DNA of 64,000 nt from Sandaracinobacter neustonicus (GCF_006385875.1 NZ_VFSU01000024.1:1-64000), one strand, 5' to 3'; counted from the stretch's first letter, positions 42,159 through 53,017 are shown. Notes: generated by a model from the letters alone, not told the origin. Program-made: numbers and translations.

Positions 42159-43069
42159 AGATCACGAAAACCGTCAAGCGCATTCTCGACAATTATGAGA
42201 GCGACAATCCCGGCACCAAGGCGAACCTTGCCCGCATCCTGATGGCGGGGCGTCTGGGCGGCACCGGCAAGATGGTGATCCTGCCCGTCGATCAGGGCTT
42301 TGAACATGGCCCCGCGCGCAGCTTCGCGGTGAACGCCCCGGCCTATGATCCGCATTACCATTTCCAGCTGGCGATTGACGCGGGCCTGAACGCCTATGCC
42401 GCGCCGCTGGGGATGATCGAGGCCGGTGCGGACACGTTCGCGGGTGCGATCCCGACCATCCTGAAGGTGAACTCCTCCAACAGCTGGGCGAGCGGGGCCA
42501 ATCAGGCGCTGACGGGCAGCGTGGACGACGCCCTGCGCCTCGGTTGCTCGGCCATCGGCTTCACCATCTATCCCGGTTCCGACGATTGCTTCGAGCTGAT
42601 GGAAGAGATCAAGGAGATGTCGGCCGAGGCGAAATCGGTTGGCATCGCCACCGTGATCTGGAGCTACCCGCGCGGCGGCAAGCTACCGAAATCGGGCGAG
42701 CTGGCGCTGGACGTGGGGGCCTATGCCGCGCACATGGCGGCGCTGCTGGGGGCGCACATCATCAAGGTGAAGCTGCCGTCCGACCATGTCGAGCAGGAAG
42801 ACGCCAAGAAGAGCTATGCCGGAACCGACTGGTCGAAACAGTCCGACCGGGTGGCGCATGTGGTGAAGGCCTGTTTCAACGGCCGTCGTCTGGTGGTGTT
42901 CTCCGGTGGAGCCGCCAAGGGCTCTGATGCGGTGTATCAGGATGCGCGCGATATCCGCGATGGCGGCGGCAATGGCTCCATCATCGGCCGCAACAGCTTC
43001 CAGCGCCCGCGCGCCGAAGCGCTGGAGTTGCTGGACAAGATCGTCCGCATTTACCTGAACAAGGAATAG
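42155..43069 (+). CDS. Class I fructose-bisphosphate aldolase (DhnA/FbaB type)
   Basis: A 304-residue Schiff-base aldolase of the archaeal-type class I group, cleaving fructose-1,6-bisphosphate. Typical blocks are '[19 protein letters not shown]' (about residues 40-58), [26 protein letters not shown], the Schiff-base region '[16 protein letters not shown]' (about 208-223), '[12 protein letters not shown]' and [16 protein letters not shown]. The zinc-dependent class II enzyme common in many bacteria is not here. It overlaps pgk by 4 bases, so the three glycolytic genes are translated in sequence. Confidence 0.93.
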
Positions 43070-43107
43070 GATAAGGGGCGGCGGGCGGACGACCGGGAGC
43101 AGCTGAC

Positions 43108-43803
43108 ATGGCCATCGAACCGGCCTCTACCGAAGATTTCTCGGCCTTTCTGGGCATCGAGGACGAGCGGCCGCCGTGCCAGCTTTACCTGATCTCTCCG
43201 CCGTCGCTGGATCTGGAGAGCCATGCCGCGGCGCTGGAAGCGGCGCTGGCGGCAGACGGGCCGGTGGCGGCCTATCAGCTGCGGATGAAAGATTACGCCG
43301 ACGAGGCGATTCTGGCCGCCGCAGCGCGGTTGCTGCCCATCTGTCAGGCGGCTGACGTGGCATTCATCCTGAATGACCGCGCCGATCTGGCGAAGGCGTG
43401 CAGCGCGGACGGCGTGCATCTGGGGCAGACGGACGGATCGGTGGCTGAAGCCCGCGCGCTGCTGGGCCGCGATGCGCAGATCGGCGTGACCTGCCACGGC
43501 AGCCGCCATCTGGCGATGGACGCAGGCGAGGCCGGGGCCAATTATGTGGCGTTCGGGGCCTTTTTCCCGACGCACACCAAGCTGGTGGAGCATCACGCCA
43601 CGCCCGATATCCTGAACTGGTGGACGGCGCTGTCCCCGATTCCGTGCGTGGCCATCGGCGGCATCACGGTGGAAAATTGCGCGCCGCTGGTGCGCGCGGG
43701 GGCCGATTTTCTGGCTGTCAGCGCCGCCGTGTGGGAAGCTGCCGACGGCCCCGCGGACGCCATCGGGCGGTTCAGCGACGAACTGCGTTCGTCGAAAGCC
43801 TGA
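43108..43803 (+). CDS. thiE: Thiamine-phosphate synthase
   Basis: A 231-residue TIM-barrel enzyme joining hydroxymethylpyrimidine diphosphate to the thiazole phosphate. Blocks that fit are '[16 protein letters not shown]' (about 53-68), [26 protein letters not shown] (shown here in part as [11 protein letters not shown] and GVHLGQTD), '[13 protein letters not shown]' and '[19 protein letters not shown]'. It follows fba by 38 bases, probably cotranscribed. No TPP riboswitch can fit in this gap. Transketolase at the head of the unit needs the cofactor, which may explain the grouping. Confidence 0.93.
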   Translation: MAIEPASTEDFSAFLGIEDERPPCQLYLISPPSLDLESHAAALEAALAADGPVAAYQLRMKDYADEAILAAAARLLPICQAADVAFILNDRADLAKACSADGVHLGQTDGSVAEARALLGRDAQIGVTCHGSRHLAMDAGEAGANYVAFGAFFPTHTKLVEHHATPDILNWWTALSPIPCVAIGGITVENCAPLVRAGADFLAVSAAVWEAADGPADAIGRFSDELRSSKA

Positions 43804-43866
43804 TTGCAGGCGGGGTGGCCGAGGCGTAGCAAGGCAGCTTTCTGATGTTCGAGAAGGTTGCCTCAC

Positions 43867-45978
43867 TTGAAACCAGTTATGCTGCTCGCATCTGCGATGA
43901 TGATGATGACCCCCGCCATGGCCCAGAGCCAGACCGCCCCAAAGCCCGCCACACAGGCGCAGCTTCCCTTCCTGCTGCAACCATGGACCGGCCCGCACGG
44001 CGGCGTTCCGCCGTGGGACAAGGTGAAGCCCGAGCAATTCCCGCCCGCGTTTGAAGTCGCCTTTGCCGATCTGCGCGCGGAAGTGCGCGCCATCGCCGAC
44101 AACAAGGCTGCCCCCACGTTCGACAATGTGATCGGCGCGCTGGAAGCGAGCGGGCAGCAGCTGGATCAGGTCGCGACCATGTTCGACCTGATGACCTCCA
44201 ACATGAACAGCCCGGCCTATCAGGAGCTGGACCGGGAATGGAGCCCGAAGTTCGCGGCGTTGAGCGACGAAATCTCCATGGATCCCAAGCTGTTCGCCCG
44301 GATCGACGCGCTGTATCAAAAGCGCGCCACGCTGAAGCTGAACCCGATGCAGCTCCGCCTGCTGGAGCGCACCTATGACCGCTATGTGCGCAGCGGCGCG
44401 AAGCTGAACGATGCGGACAAGGCGCAGCTGGCCAATATCAACCAGCAGCTGGCCACCCTGTTCACCGATTTCAACCAGCGGCTGCTGCGCGACGAGGAAA
44501 CAGCGCTGCCCGCCACCGAAGCGGAACTGAAGGGCGTGCCGGATGGCGTGAAATCGGCTGCGCGTGCAGCCGCCGAAGAGCGCAAGCTGCCCGGCTATGC
44601 CATCGTCAACACCCGCTCCGCCGTGGACCCGATCCTGACCTTCGGCGATGATCGCGCGCTGCGCGAGAAGGTCTGGCGCGCCTTTGTGAACCGGGGCGAC
44701 AATGGCGACGGCAATGACACCAACGCCGTGATCGAGAAGATCGTGAAGCTGCGTGCGGACCGCGCGCATCTGCTGGGCTTCGCCACCCACGCCAATCTCC
44801 GCATGGCCGACACCATGGCGAAGGAACCGGCGCGCGCGGAAGAGCTGATGATGCGGGTGTGGGGCCCCGCGGTCGCCCGTGTGGGTGAGGAAGTGGCGGA
44901 CATGGAGAAAATCTCCGGCTTCCCCATCGAGCCGTGGGATTATCTCTATTTCGCGGAGAAGGTGCGCAAGGCGCGCTATGACCTCTCGGCTGCCGAGACC
45001 AAGCCCTATTTCGAACTGAACAACATGATCGAAGCGAGCTATTGGGCCGCCGGTCAGCTGTATGGGCTGGAATTCAAGGAAGTGACGGGGACGATCCCCG
45101 TGTTCCACCCGGATGTGCGGGTTTACGAAGTCACGCGCGGCGGCAAGCATGTCGCGCTGTTCTACCGTGACGATTTCGCCCGCACCGGCAAGCGATCCGG
45201 CGCCTGGATGACGACCTACCGCAACCAGCGGAAGTTCCCCACGCCGCAAACGGTGCTGGCCTCCAACAACAACAATTTCGCCAAGCCCGGCGCGAACGAG
45301 CCGGTGCTGATCAGCTATGACGATGCCGAAACGCTGTTCCACGAATTCGGCCACGCCATCCATTATTTCCTGCAGAATGTGACCTATCCGGGCCTTGCCA
45401 ACACCCCGCGCGATTTCGTGGAATATCCGAGCCAGGTGAACGAAAACTGGCTGCTGACGCGCGAAGTGCTGGACCGGTTCGCCAAGCATTACAAAACGGG
45501 CGAACCCATGCCCAAAGCGCTGGTGGACAAGATCGAGAAGTCACAGACCTTCAATCAGGGCTATGCGACGGTCTCTTACCTGTCGTCCGCCATCGTGGAT
45601 ATGAAGCTGCATCTGGTGCCGAACGGCGTGGTGAACCCGGACGCGTTCGAGCGCGACACGCTGGCGGCCATCGGCATGCCCAAGCAGATCGTGATGCGGC
45701 ACCGGCTGCCGCAGTTCAGCCACCTGTTCTCCGGCGACAGCTATTCGGCGGGTTATTATTCCTACCTCTGGTCTGAAACGATGGACGCGGACACATGGGC
45801 CGCGTTCGAGGAGGCGGGTTCGCCGTGGAACAAGGGCGTGGCGGATCGTTTCCGCACCATCCTGCTGTCTACCGGCAACGAAACCGACCGGGCGGACGCC
45901 TATCGCGAATTCCGCGGCCGCGACCCGGACGTGAAGGCGCTTCTGAAGAAGCGGGGCTTCCCGGCCGACGCGAAATAA
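43867..45978 (+). CDS. dcp: M3 family peptidyl-dipeptidase, exported
   Basis: A 703-residue zinc peptidase of the M3 (Dcp/oligopeptidase) family, releasing dipeptides from short peptides. The zinc motif is LFHEFGHAIHYF with the downstream Glu in FVEYPSQVNENW. Preferred start is TTG 43867: GAGAAGG lies 9 bases upstream and it gives a clean signal peptide, MKPVMLLASAMMMMTPAMA, so the enzyme is probably periplasmic. An upstream TTG at 43858 is an alternative. Near the C-terminus 'FSHLFSGDSYSAGYYSYLW' holds substrate-binding tyrosines. It follows thiE by 63 bases, and a strong terminator follows the stop. Confidence 0.93.
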   Translation: MKPVMLLASAMMMMTPAMAQSQTAPKPATQAQLPFLLQPWTGPHGGVPPWDKVKPEQFPPAFEVAFADLRAEVRAIADNKAAPTFDNVIGALEASGQQLDQVATMFDLMTSNMNSPAYQELDREWSPKFAALSDEISMDPKLFARIDALYQKRATLKLNPMQLRLLERTYDRYVRSGAKLNDADKAQLANINQQLATLFTDFNQRLLRDEETALPATEAELKGVPDGVKSAARAAAEERKLPGYAIVNTRSAVDPILTFGDDRALREKVWRAFVNRGDNGDGNDTNAVIEKIVKLRADRAHLLGFATHANLRMADTMAKEPARAEELMMRVWGPAVARVGEEVADMEKISGFPIEPWDYLYFAEKVRKARYDLSAAETKPYFELNNMIEASYWAAGQLYGLEFKEVTGTIPVFHPDVRVYEVTRGGKHVALFYRDDFARTGKRSGAWMTTYRNQRKFPTPQTVLASNNNNFAKPGANEPVLISYDDAETLFHEFGHAIHYFLQNVTYPGLANTPRDFVEYPSQVNENWLLTREVLDRFAKHYKTGEPMPKALVDKIEKSQTFNQGYATVSYLSSAIVDMKLHLVPNGVVNPDAFERDTLAAIGMPKQIVMRHRLPQFSHLFSGDSYSAGYYSYLWSETMDADTWAAFEEAGSPWNKGVADRFRTILLSTGNETDRADAYREFRGRDPDVKALLKKRGFPADAK

Positions 45979-46001
45979 GCCTGCCGAAGGGCTTTGCGGG
46001 G

Positions 46002-46031
46002 AGGGCGGGCCTGCGAGGGCCCGCCCTTCTT
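46002..46031 (+). terminator. Rho-independent terminator after the M3 peptidase gene
   Basis: AGGGCGGGCC (46002-46011) pairs with GGCCCGCCCT (46018-46027), a perfect 10-bp stem with a 6-base loop and TTCTT following. It lies 23 bases past the stop codon. Confidence 0.85.
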
Positions 46032-46112
46032 GCTGCCCGACTTGAGACTTTGCGCCCGACCGGCTAAAGGCGCGGCCACAATTGCTCTTTCCAGCTCTAC
46101 AGGTGAATCCCC

Positions 46113-46676
46113 ATGAAGATCAGCGGCGTGGACATTCGTCCCGGCAACATCATCGAATATGAAAACGGCATCTGGCGCGCGGTGAAGACGCAGCACACCC
46201 AACCCGGCAAGGGCGGTGCCTATATGCAGGTGGAGCTGAAGAACCTGATCGACGGGCGGAAAACCAACATCCGCTTCCGCTCGGCCGAAGTGGTGGAGCG
46301 GGTTCGTCTGGACACCAAGGATTTCCAATATCTCTATGCCGAGGACGACAATCTCGTCTTCATGGACAAGGATACGTACGAGCAGGTGACGCTGTCGCGC
46401 GACCTGCTGGGTGATGCCGCCGCCTTCCTGACGGACGGCATGGACGTGACGATGGAATTGTATGACGAGCGCGCCATTTCCGTGCAGCTGCCCGATCAGG
46501 TGGAAGCGCTGATCGTGGAAGCCGACGCGGTGGTGAAGGGGCAGACGGCCTCGTCCAGCTACAAGCCCGCCGTGCTGGAAAATGGCGTGCGCGTGATGGT
46601 GCCGCCGCATATCGGCGCGGGCACGCGGATCGTTGTGGATGTGTATGAGCAAGCCTACGTCCGCCGGGCGGATTGA
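46113..46676 (+). CDS. efp: Translation elongation factor P
   Basis: A 187-residue EF-P that rescues ribosomes stalled at polyproline. The KOW-like first domain carries the modifiable lysine in [12 protein letters not shown] (about Lys34). The OB domains follow, with '[19 protein letters not shown]' (about 72-90) and the C-terminal EF-P signature '[19 protein letters not shown]'-like segment (here [17 protein letters not shown]). No epmA or epmB gene is close. It lies 7 bases upstream of the inositol monophosphatase gene on the same strand. Confidence 0.97.
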   Translation: MKISGVDIRPGNIIEYENGIWRAVKTQHTQPGKGGAYMQVELKNLIDGRKTNIRFRSAEVVERVRLDTKDFQYLYAEDDNLVFMDKDTYEQVTLSRDLLGDAAAFLTDGMDVTMELYDERAISVQLPDQVEALIVEADAVVKGQTASSSYKPAVLENGVRVMVPPHIGAGTRIVVDVYEQAYVRRAD

Positions 46677-46683
46677 GTAGAGC

Positions 46684-47481
46684 ATGAGCCAGTCTGCGAT
46701 CATCACCGTTATGGAGCGGGCGTGCCGCAAGGCCGCCCCGCGCCTGCGCCGGGACTTCGGCGAAGTCAGCCAGTTGCAGGTGTCCCGCAAAGGCCCGGCC
46801 GATTTCGTGAGTCAGGCCGACAAAGCGGCCGAGCGCACACTGCTGGAGGAATTGCAGAAGGCCCGGCCCGGCTGGGGCTTTCTGCTGGAAGAAGGCGGCG
46901 AGATTCCGGGAGAGGAGGAGAACTCTCCCCGCTTCATCATCGATCCGCTGGATGGCACCTCCAACTTCCTGCACGGCATCCCGCACTTCGCCATTTCCAT
47001 CGGCGTGGAGCATATGGGCGTGGCGGTGGCGGGCATGATCTATCAGCCGCTGACGGACGAGAGCTTCTGGGCCGAGCGCGGGCGCGGGGCGTGGTTGCAC
47101 AATGCGCGGCTGCGGGTGTCTGGCCGGGGCGACCTGTCTGAAGCGCTGATTGCGACGGGCATTCCTTACAAGGGCCATGGCGATCAGGACCAGTTCGAGC
47201 GCATCCTGAACAGGGTGATCCCGGAAGTGGCGGGGGTTCGCCGCTTTGGCGCGGCCAGCCTCGATCTGGCGTGGGTCGCGGCCGGTCGGTTTGACGGATT
47301 CTGGGAACAGGGGCTGTCTCACTGGGACGTCAGCGCCGGGATGTTGCTGGTGAAAGAGGCCGGTGGTTTCGTCTCGGATTTCCGGGGCGGCGAGAAAATG
47401 GTGGAGCGCCGGGAGCTGATCGCGGGCAATGATGTGCTGCATTCGCGGCTGCATCGGCTGGTCGCCGGAGCCCTGCGCTAA
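46684..47481 (+). CDS. suhB: Inositol monophosphatase family protein (SuhB-like)
   Basis: A 265-residue magnesium-dependent phosphatase. Metal-binding motifs are visible: FVSQADKAAE, the Glu pair in LLEEGGEI, 'IIDPLDGTSNFLHGIPHF' (the DPxDGT signature, about residues 80-97) and WDVSAGMLLVKEAGG. The family hydrolyses inositol-1-phosphate and also acts in rRNA processing in E. coli (SuhB). It lies 7 bases after efp, likely cotranscribed. A hairpin follows before nuoA. Confidence 0.93.
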   Translation: MSQSAIITVMERACRKAAPRLRRDFGEVSQLQVSRKGPADFVSQADKAAERTLLEELQKARPGWGFLLEEGGEIPGEEENSPRFIIDPLDGTSNFLHGIPHFAISIGVEHMGVAVAGMIYQPLTDESFWAERGRGAWLHNARLRVSGRGDLSEALIATGIPYKGHGDQDQFERILNRVIPEVAGVRRFGAASLDLAWVAAGRFDGFWEQGLSHWDVSAGMLLVKEAGGFVSDFRGGEKMVERRELIAGNDVLHSRLHRLVAGALR

Positions 47482-47501
47482 CGCGGTTGATTCGCAATAG
47501 C

Positions 47502-47524
47502 GGCCATGCGTAAAAAACATGGCC
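47502..47524 (+). terminator. Possible terminator hairpin before the nuo operon
   Basis: GGCCATG (47502-47508) pairs with CATGGCC (47518-47524) around an A-rich 9-base loop. No T-run follows on the plus strand, so it may stop transcription only partly, or act in the nuo leader. The remaining 65 bases to nuoA are presumably promoter. Confidence 0.4.
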
Positions 47525-47589
47525 AATCCGTTGGTTGTGCAGTGCGGCAAAGGCTTGCCCACGCCTTTTCACAGGCCTAGAGACGCCCA

Positions 47590-47985
47590 ATGTCCGACCT
47601 GACTGACATCGGCCGGGAGTATCTCCCGATTCTCCTTTTCTTTGGCGTCGCCATCGCCTTTGCAGGCGTGTTCGCGGGGCTGCCCATATTGGTTTCGAAC
47701 CTGGTGGGCACCAACAAGCCCTATGCCGATAAGCTGACCGAATATGAGAGCGGCTTCCCCGCCTTCTCGTCCGCGCGCGGCCAGTTCGATGTGCGCTTCT
47801 ATCTGGTGTCCATCCTGTTCATCATCTTCGATCTGGAAGTGGCGTTCCTGTTCCCATGGGCTGTCAGCCTCGCGCATATGGGGCCTGAACTCTACTTCGC
47901 ATGGGGGTCGATGATGCTGTTTCTGGGCGTCCTCACCGTCGGCTTCATCTATGAATGGAAGAAGGGGGCGCTGGATTGGGAATGA
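47590..47985 (+). CDS. nuoA: NADH-quinone oxidoreductase subunit A
   Basis: A 131-residue membrane subunit of complex I with three helices. The family loop '[20 protein letters not shown]' (about residues 46-65) and '[22 protein letters not shown]' region (seen as [14 protein letters not shown]) are diagnostic; the loop cysteine found in many NuoA proteins is Phe here, as in some alphaproteobacteria. It begins the operon and overlaps nuoB by 4 bases. Confidence 0.97.
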   Translation: MSDLTDIGREYLPILLFFGVAIAFAGVFAGLPILVSNLVGTNKPYADKLTEYESGFPAFSSARGQFDVRFYLVSILFIIFDLEVAFLFPWAVSLAHMGPELYFAWGSMMLFLGVLTVGFIYEWKKGALDWE

Positions 47986-48551
47986 GCAGCACCACTCTCA
48001 TCAACCCTGACGGCACCGCGCTTTCGCGGGACCCCCTTTCGCGGGATCTGGCCGGGCAGGATCAGTTTTTCGCCGATGTGAATTCGGAGCTTTCGAACAA
48101 GGGCTTCCTTGTGACGAGCCTTGAAGATCTGGCCACATGGGCGCGCACCGGCTCGCTCTGGTGGATGACCTTCGGTCTCGCCTGTTGCGCGGTGGAAATG
48201 ATGCACGCCTCCATGCCGGATTGGGATATGGAGCGCTTCGGTGCCGCGCCGCGCGCCTCCCCGCGCCAGTCCGACGTGATGATCGTGGCGGGCACGCTGT
48301 GCAACAAGATGGCCCCGGCGCTGCGCCGCGTCTACGATCAGATGCCAGAGCCGCGTTACGTGATCTCCATGGGCAGCTGCGCCAATGGCGGCGGCTATTA
48401 TCACTACAGCTATTCGGTGGTGCGCGGCTGCGATCGTATCGTGCCGGTGGACATTTATGTGCCCGGCTGCCCCCCCACCGCCGAAGCGCTGCTTTACGGT
48501 ATCATGGCCCTGCAGCGGAAAATCCGCCGCCAGGGCACGTTCGAGCGCTGA
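47982..48551 (+). CDS. nuoB: NADH-quinone oxidoreductase subunit B
   Basis: A 189-residue peripheral subunit carrying iron-sulfur cluster N2, the last cluster before quinone. The adjacent cysteines are in [11 protein letters not shown] (about residue 65), with further ligands in MGSCANGGG and [11 protein letters not shown]. The ATG at 47982 overlaps nuoA (ATGA). Confidence 0.97.
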   Translation: MSSTTLINPDGTALSRDPLSRDLAGQDQFFADVNSELSNKGFLVTSLEDLATWARTGSLWWMTFGLACCAVEMMHASMPDWDMERFGAAPRASPRQSDVMIVAGTLCNKMAPALRRVYDQMPEPRYVISMGSCANGGGYYHYSYSVVRGCDRIVPVDIYVPGCPPTAEALLYGIMALQRKIRRQGTFER

Positions 48552-48554
48552 ATC

Positions 48555-49205
48555 ATGTCGCACCTTCCCCAGATCCCCGGAAATGAAGGCATTGCCGAGC
48601 GCGCCAGCGCGATCCTCGGGCCTGACCTGATCGCCGCGACCGAAGTGGTTGGCGAGCTGACGCTCACGGTGGCCCGCGAGGCCGCCGGTTCGGTGCTGCA
48701 GCAACTGCGCGACACGCCGGACCTCTCTTACGAGCAGTTGCTGGACATCGCCGGGGCCGATTACCCGGAGCGCGCCGAGCGGCTGGAAGTGAACTGGCAC
48801 CTGCTGAGCCTGAAGCACAACCGCCGCATCCGGGTGAAAGTGTTGACGGACGAGGTGAAGCCGGTTCCCTCTGTCACGGCGCTGTGGCCCAACGCGGGCT
48901 GGCTGGAGCGCGAAGTGTGGGATTGCTACGGTGTGCTGTTCGAGGGCAACCCCGATCTGCGCCGCATCCTGACCGACTATGGCTTTGAAGGGCATCCGTT
49001 CCGCAAGGACTTCCCGCTGACCGGGCATGTGGAACTGCGCTATTCGGAAGAGCAGGGCCGGGTGGTGTATGAACCGGTGAAGCTGAAGCAGGATTTCCGC
49101 AGCTTCGATTTCCTCTCCCCGTGGGAAGGGCAGTGGAAACTGCCGGGTGACGAGAAGGCTGCCGGAGCCGGAGGCGACCAGAAAGCTGAAGGGGATCAGG
49201 CATGA
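48555..49205 (+). CDS. nuoC: NADH-quinone oxidoreductase subunit C
   Basis: A 216-residue hydrophilic subunit of the connecting arm. The signature '[12 protein letters not shown]'-type motif reads [20 protein letters not shown] here, followed by '[20 protein letters not shown]'. The C-terminus is a short alanine/glycine-rich tail. It is separate from NuoD, unlike the fused form in E. coli. It overlaps nuoD by 4 bases. Confidence 0.97.
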   Translation: MSHLPQIPGNEGIAERASAILGPDLIAATEVVGELTLTVAREAAGSVLQQLRDTPDLSYEQLLDIAGADYPERAERLEVNWHLLSLKHNRRIRVKVLTDEVKPVPSVTALWPNAGWLEREVWDCYGVLFEGNPDLRRILTDYGFEGHPFRKDFPLTGHVELRYSEEQGRVVYEPVKLKQDFRSFDFLSPWEGQWKLPGDEKAAGAGGDQKAEGDQA

Positions 49206-50437
49206 CCGAGATTCTTGACGGCGAGATCGTGCTGGACCCGACTCTGGTCGCGCCCGACACCAAGATCCAGAATTACATGATCAACTTCGGGCCTCAGCAC
49301 CCGGCGGCGCACGGCGTGCTGCGGCTGGTGATGGAGCTGGACGGCGAGCTGATCGAGCGTTGCGATCCGCACATCGGCCTGCTGCACCGGGGCACCGAAA
49401 AGCTGATCGAGTATAAAACCTACCTCCAGGCGCTGCCCTATATGGACCGGCTGGATTATTGCAGCCCGATGTCGATGGAGCATAGCTATGTGCTCGCCAT
49501 CGAGAAGCTGCTGGGGGTGGATGTGCCGATGCGCGGGCAGCTGATCCGCGTGCTGTTCGCCGAATTGATGCGCATTTCCAACCATTTGATGAACGTTGGC
49601 GCACATGTGATGGATGTGGGCGGCCTCACCCCCATCCTCTGGCTGTTCGTTGAGCGGGAGCGCATCTACCAATTCTCCGAAGCGGTTTCGGGCGCGCGCA
49701 TGCACGCGGCCTATTTCCGCCCCGGCGGCGTGCATCAGGATCTGCCCGCTGGTCTCGCCGAGACGATCCGCGAATGGGCGGCGCAATTCTCCAACGTGCT
49801 GAACGATGTGCAGGCGCTGGCTGGCGACAACCGCATCTTCAAGCAGCGCAACGTGGATATCGGCGTGATTTCCGCGAAGGACGCGATTGCGTGGGGCTTC
49901 ACCGGCCCCTGTATCCGGGGCTCGGGCATCCCATGGGATTTGCGCAAGGCGCAGCCCTATGAATGCTATGCCGATCTGGAGTTCGACGTGCCGGTGGGCA
50001 ACAACGGCGACTGTTACGATCGCTGGATGGTGCGCATGGAGGAAATGCGCCAGTCGCTGCGACTGGTGGAGCAGTGCCTGAACCGCCTGGCCCATTGCGA
50101 GGGCGAACCGGTCTGCACGCTGGACCGCAAGGTGTCGCCGCCGAAGCGGGGTGAAATGAAGCGCTCCATGGAGGCGCTGATCCACCACTTCAAACTCTAT
50201 ACCGAAGGCTTCAAGGTGCCTGCCGGTGAGGTGTATGTGGCGACCGAAAGCCCCAAGGGCGAATTCGGCATCTATCTGGTGAGTGATGGCACCAACAAAC
50301 CCTATCGCTGCCATATCCGCGCGACGGGGATGAGCCATCTGCAAGCGATGGACTTCCTGCTGAAGGGGCACATGCTGGCCGACGCGCCCGCCGTGCTGGG
50401 TTCGCTGGATATCGTGTTCGGGGAAGTTGATCGGTGA
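49202..50437 (+). CDS. nuoD: NADH-quinone oxidoreductase subunit D
   Basis: A 411-residue subunit forming the quinone site with Nuo[15 protein letters not shown] near the N-terminus holds the quinone-contacting histidine; '[20 protein letters not shown]' and [16 protein letters not shown] follow. The C-terminus 'DIVFGEVDR' is typical. It overlaps nuoC (ATGA) and nuoE by 4 bases. Confidence 0.98.
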   Translation: MTEILDGEIVLDPTLVAPDTKIQNYMINFGPQHPAAHGVLRLVMELDGELIERCDPHIGLLHRGTEKLIEYKTYLQALPYMDRLDYCSPMSMEHSYVLAIEKLLGVDVPMRGQLIRVLFAELMRISNHLMNVGAHVMDVGGLTPILWLFVERERIYQFSEAVSGARMHAAYFRPGGVHQDLPAGLAETIREWAAQFSNVLNDVQALAGDNRIFKQRNVDIGVISAKDAIAWGFTGPCIRGSGIPWDLRKAQPYECYADLEFDVPVGNNGDCYDRWMVRMEEMRQSLRLVEQCLNRLAHCEGEPVCTLDRKVSPPKRGEMKRSMEALIHHFKLYTEGFKVPAGEVYVATESPKGEFGIYLVSDGTNKPYRCHIRATGMSHLQAMDFLLKGHMLADAPAVLGSLDIVFGEVDR

Positions 50438-51027
50438 GCGATTTCACGGATTTCAAATGGAGCGACGCCAACGCCGTTGAGGCAGAGCGCATCATCGGCC
50501 GCTATCCCAAGGGCCGGGAAAACAGCGCGATCATGCCGCTGTTGTGGCTGGCGCAATATCAGGTGGCGGCGCAAACCGGCGTGGCATGGCTGCCGCTGCC
50601 GGTGATCGAATTCGTCGCCGCCCAGATCGGCATGCCGAAGATCCGCGCGCTGGAAGTCGCGACCTTCTACACCATGTACAATCTGAAGCCCGTCGGCCGC
50701 TTCCATGTGCAGGTGTGTGGCACCACGCCATGCATGCTGCGCGGGTCAGACGATGTGTTGCGCGCCTGTGCGGACAAGGGGCTGAAAAAGGGCGAAGTCA
50801 CCAATGACGGCCTGTTCACCCTGACGGAGGTGGAGTGCCTTGGCGCCTGCGCCAACGCGCCGATGGTGCAGGTGAATGACGACAATTACGAAGACCTCAC
50901 CTACGAGACGATGACGGCCATTTTGGACGATCTGATCGCCGGGCGCACGCCGAAGGCAGGCAGCCAGATCGGCCGCACCGCCAGCTGCCCCGAAGGCGGG
51001 CCGACCAGCCTGAAAGAGATCGCCTGA
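50434..51027 (+). CDS. nuoE: NADH-quinone oxidoreductase subunit E
   Basis: A 197-residue thioredoxin-like subunit with a 2Fe-2S cluster in the NADH-oxidising module. Cluster cysteines are in [11 protein letters not shown] and [11 protein letters not shown] (about residues 90-135). A C-terminal extension past residue 165 ends in '[10 protein letters not shown]'. The start is a GTG at 50434 overlapping the nuoD stop; nuoF begins on the stop (TGATG). Confidence 0.97.
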   Translation: MSDFTDFKWSDANAVEAERIIGRYPKGRENSAIMPLLWLAQYQVAAQTGVAWLPLPVIEFVAAQIGMPKIRALEVATFYTMYNLKPVGRFHVQVCGTTPCMLRGSDDVLRACADKGLKKGEVTNDGLFTLTEVECLGACANAPMVQVNDDNYEDLTYETMTAILDDLIAGRTPKAGSQIGRTASCPEGGPTSLKEIA

Positions 51028-52334
51028 TGCTGGCGGATAAAGACAGAATTTTCACCAACCTCTATGGCTTCCAGCCGTGGGGGCTGGAACATGCCATGAA
51101 GCGTGGCGACTGGGCGGGCACCAAAGAGCTGCTGGCGCGCGGGCAAGACACGATCATTCAGCAGGTGAAGGATTCCGGTCTTCGCGGTCGCGGCGGGGCG
51201 GGCTTCTCCACTGGCACCAAGTGGAGCTTCATGCCCAAGGAATCGAAGGACGGGCGCCCCAGCTTTCTGGTGGTGAACGCCGACGAATCCGAACCGGGCA
51301 GCTGCAAGGATCGGGAAATCATCCGCCACGATCCACACAAGCTGATCGAAGGCGCGCTGATCGCCGGTTATGCGATGCGGGCGCGGGCGGCCTATATCTA
51401 TATTCGCGGCGAATATATCCGCGAGGCCGAAGTGCTGTTCGCGGCGGTTGAGGAAGCCTATGCCAAGGGCTTCATCGGCAAGAACGCCTGCGGCAGCGGA
51501 TACGACTTCGACGTGTTCGTCCACCGGGGCGGCGGGGCTTATATCTGCGGCGAAGAAACCGCGATGATCGAAAGCCTTGAGGGGAAGAAGGGCCAGCCGC
51601 GCCTGAAGCCCCCGTTCCCGGCGGGCGCGGGCCTTTATGGCTGCCCCACCACGGTGAACAATGTGGAATCCATCGCAGTGGTGCCCACAATTCTGCGGCG
51701 CGGGCCGGAGTGGTTCGCGGGCTTTGGCCGCCCCAACAATCTGGGCACCAAGCTGTTCCAGATTTCCGGCCATGTGAACAAGCCGTGCGTGGTGGAGGAT
51801 GCCATGAGCGTCCCCTTCCGGGAACTGATCGAGACCCATTGCGGCGGCATTCGCGGCGGCTGGGACAATCTGCTGGCGGTGATTCCGGGCGGGTCTTCGG
51901 TGCCGCTGGTGCCCGCGCACCAGATCATCGACGCGCCGATGGATTTCGATGGCCTGCGCGATCTGAAATCCGGCCTTGGCACGGCGGCGGTGATCGTGAT
52001 GGACAAATCCACCGACATCGTCCGCGCGATTGCCCGGCTGTCCTACTTCTACAAGCATGAAAGCTGCGGCCAGTGCACGCCATGCCGCGAAGGCACCGGC
52101 TGGATGTGGCGGGTGATGGAACGGCTCGTCACGGGCGATGCCGAGCCTTCGGAAATCGACCTGCTGCTGGAAGTGACCACGCAGGTGGAAGGCCACACCA
52201 TCTGCGCGCTGGGTGATGCGGCGGCATGGCCGATCCAAGGCCTGATCCGCCATTTCCGGCCCGAGATTGAAGCGCGGATTGCCAAGCGCCGTGGTTTTGC
52301 CGTGGTGCCCGAACTGCCGCAGGCCGCTGAATGA
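51027..52334 (+). CDS. nuoF: NADH-quinone oxidoreductase subunit F
   Basis: A 435-residue flavoprotein that binds NADH and FMN and carries a 4Fe-4S cluster. The nucleotide-binding '[20 protein letters not shown]' (about 51-70), '[16 protein letters not shown]' and the cluster motif '[16 protein letters not shown]' (about 346-361) with a late CALGDAA cysteine are all intact. The next gene in the operon, unusually, is the exported protein gene; the stop overlaps its start by 4 bases. Confidence 0.98.
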   Translation: MLADKDRIFTNLYGFQPWGLEHAMKRGDWAGTKELLARGQDTIIQQVKDSGLRGRGGAGFSTGTKWSFMPKESKDGRPSFLVVNADESEPGSCKDREIIRHDPHKLIEGALIAGYAMRARAAYIYIRGEYIREAEVLFAAVEEAYAKGFIGKNACGSGYDFDVFVHRGGGAYICGEETAMIESLEGKKGQPRLKPPFPAGAGLYGCPTTVNNVESIAVVPTILRRGPEWFAGFGRPNNLGTKLFQISGHVNKPCVVEDAMSVPFRELIETHCGGIRGGWDNLLAVIPGGSSVPLVPAHQIIDAPMDFDGLRDLKSGLGTAAVIVMDKSTDIVRAIARLSYFYKHESCGQCTPCREGTGWMWRVMERLVTGDAEPSEIDLLLEVTTQVEGHTICALGDAAAWPIQGLIRHFRPEIEARIAKRRGFAVVPELPQAAE

Positions 52335-53017
52335 CGCAGGCATTACTCCTCGCAGTTGTGACCGCGATGCTGCTCAGTGGAGTCGCGCATGCGCAGGACA
52401 CCGGTTCATTGATCCGGCGCGCGCCCGCGCAGATTCCGACTGGTTCAGGTTCCGATGCGGAACGCGCGCGGCGTGCGACGGCGGCCTTCGCAGAGTGTCT
52501 TGTAGATCGCTCACGCGGCCGGGTGGAGAAATATCTGGCGAGCTTTCCCGGAACAGCTGAAGCTCGCGACATTGGGCGTAAGCTGGCAGACAGCGATTGC
52601 CTTTCGAGTGGCGGATTGAAGTTTCAAGAACAGGTTATGAGAGCGCTGTTCTATCAAATTCTCTACAATAAAACGTTCCGCGACAAAGAACTGCCGGATT
52701 TTTCTACGGTCCCGCCGCTCGACTACAGCGCTGGTGCCCCCGTTGGTGTGGCGTCGAACGAGATCGCACTTCGAAATTTCGCAGATTGTGTTACTCGCGC
52801 GAACCCATCTGATGCGCGTACATTGACACTGAGTAATACAGCTTCCGATGGAGAAAAGAGGGCTTTCGACGCCATGATGCCGTCGTTCAGCGCGTGCCTG
52901 CCGCAGGATCGCACGATAGAATTTTCGAAAACCATCCTGAAGGGGTTGGTCGCTGAGACGCTCTATCGCTTGAGCACGGCAGCCGCATCTCCGTCTGCCA
53001 CAGGAAGTGCCATCTGA
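52331..53017 (+). CDS. Exported four-cysteine protein of unknown function inside the nuo operon
   Basis: A 228-residue protein I do not recognise. It has a signal peptide (about residues 1-21, ending GVAHA) and four cysteines (56, 90, 153, 189). These fall in two similar halves: '[13 protein letters not shown]...DSDCLSSG' with LFYQILY later, and '[13 protein letters not shown]...FSACLPQD' with ETLYRL later, giving Cys-Cys spacings of 34 and 36, so an internal duplication with two disulfides is likely. It overlaps nuoF (ATGA) and meets nuoG (TGATG), so it is translated with complex I. Codons are more AT-ended than in neighbours, especially 52560-52990, hinting at separate origin. Confidence 0.75.
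   Translation: MTQALLLAVVTAMLLSGVAHAQDTGSLIRRAPAQIPTGSGSDAERARRATAAFAECLVDRSRGRVEKYLASFPGTAEARDIGRKLADSDCLSSGGLKFQEQVMRALFYQILYNKTFRDKELPDFSTVPPLDYSAGAPVGVASNEIALRNFADCVTRANPSDARTLTLSNTASDGEKRAFDAMMPSFSACLPQDRTIEFSKTILKGLVAETLYRLSTAAASPSATGSAI

Noticed and set aside
43070-43107. TPP riboswitch before thiE
   Set aside because: Only 38 bases separate fba and thiE, too short for the aptamer, and no conserved TPP motif is visible.
43051-45489. 812-codon antisense frame over thiE and the M3 peptidase gene
   Set aside because: No motifs and low-complexity His/Arg/Gln content; the plus-strand genes have full catalytic motifs.
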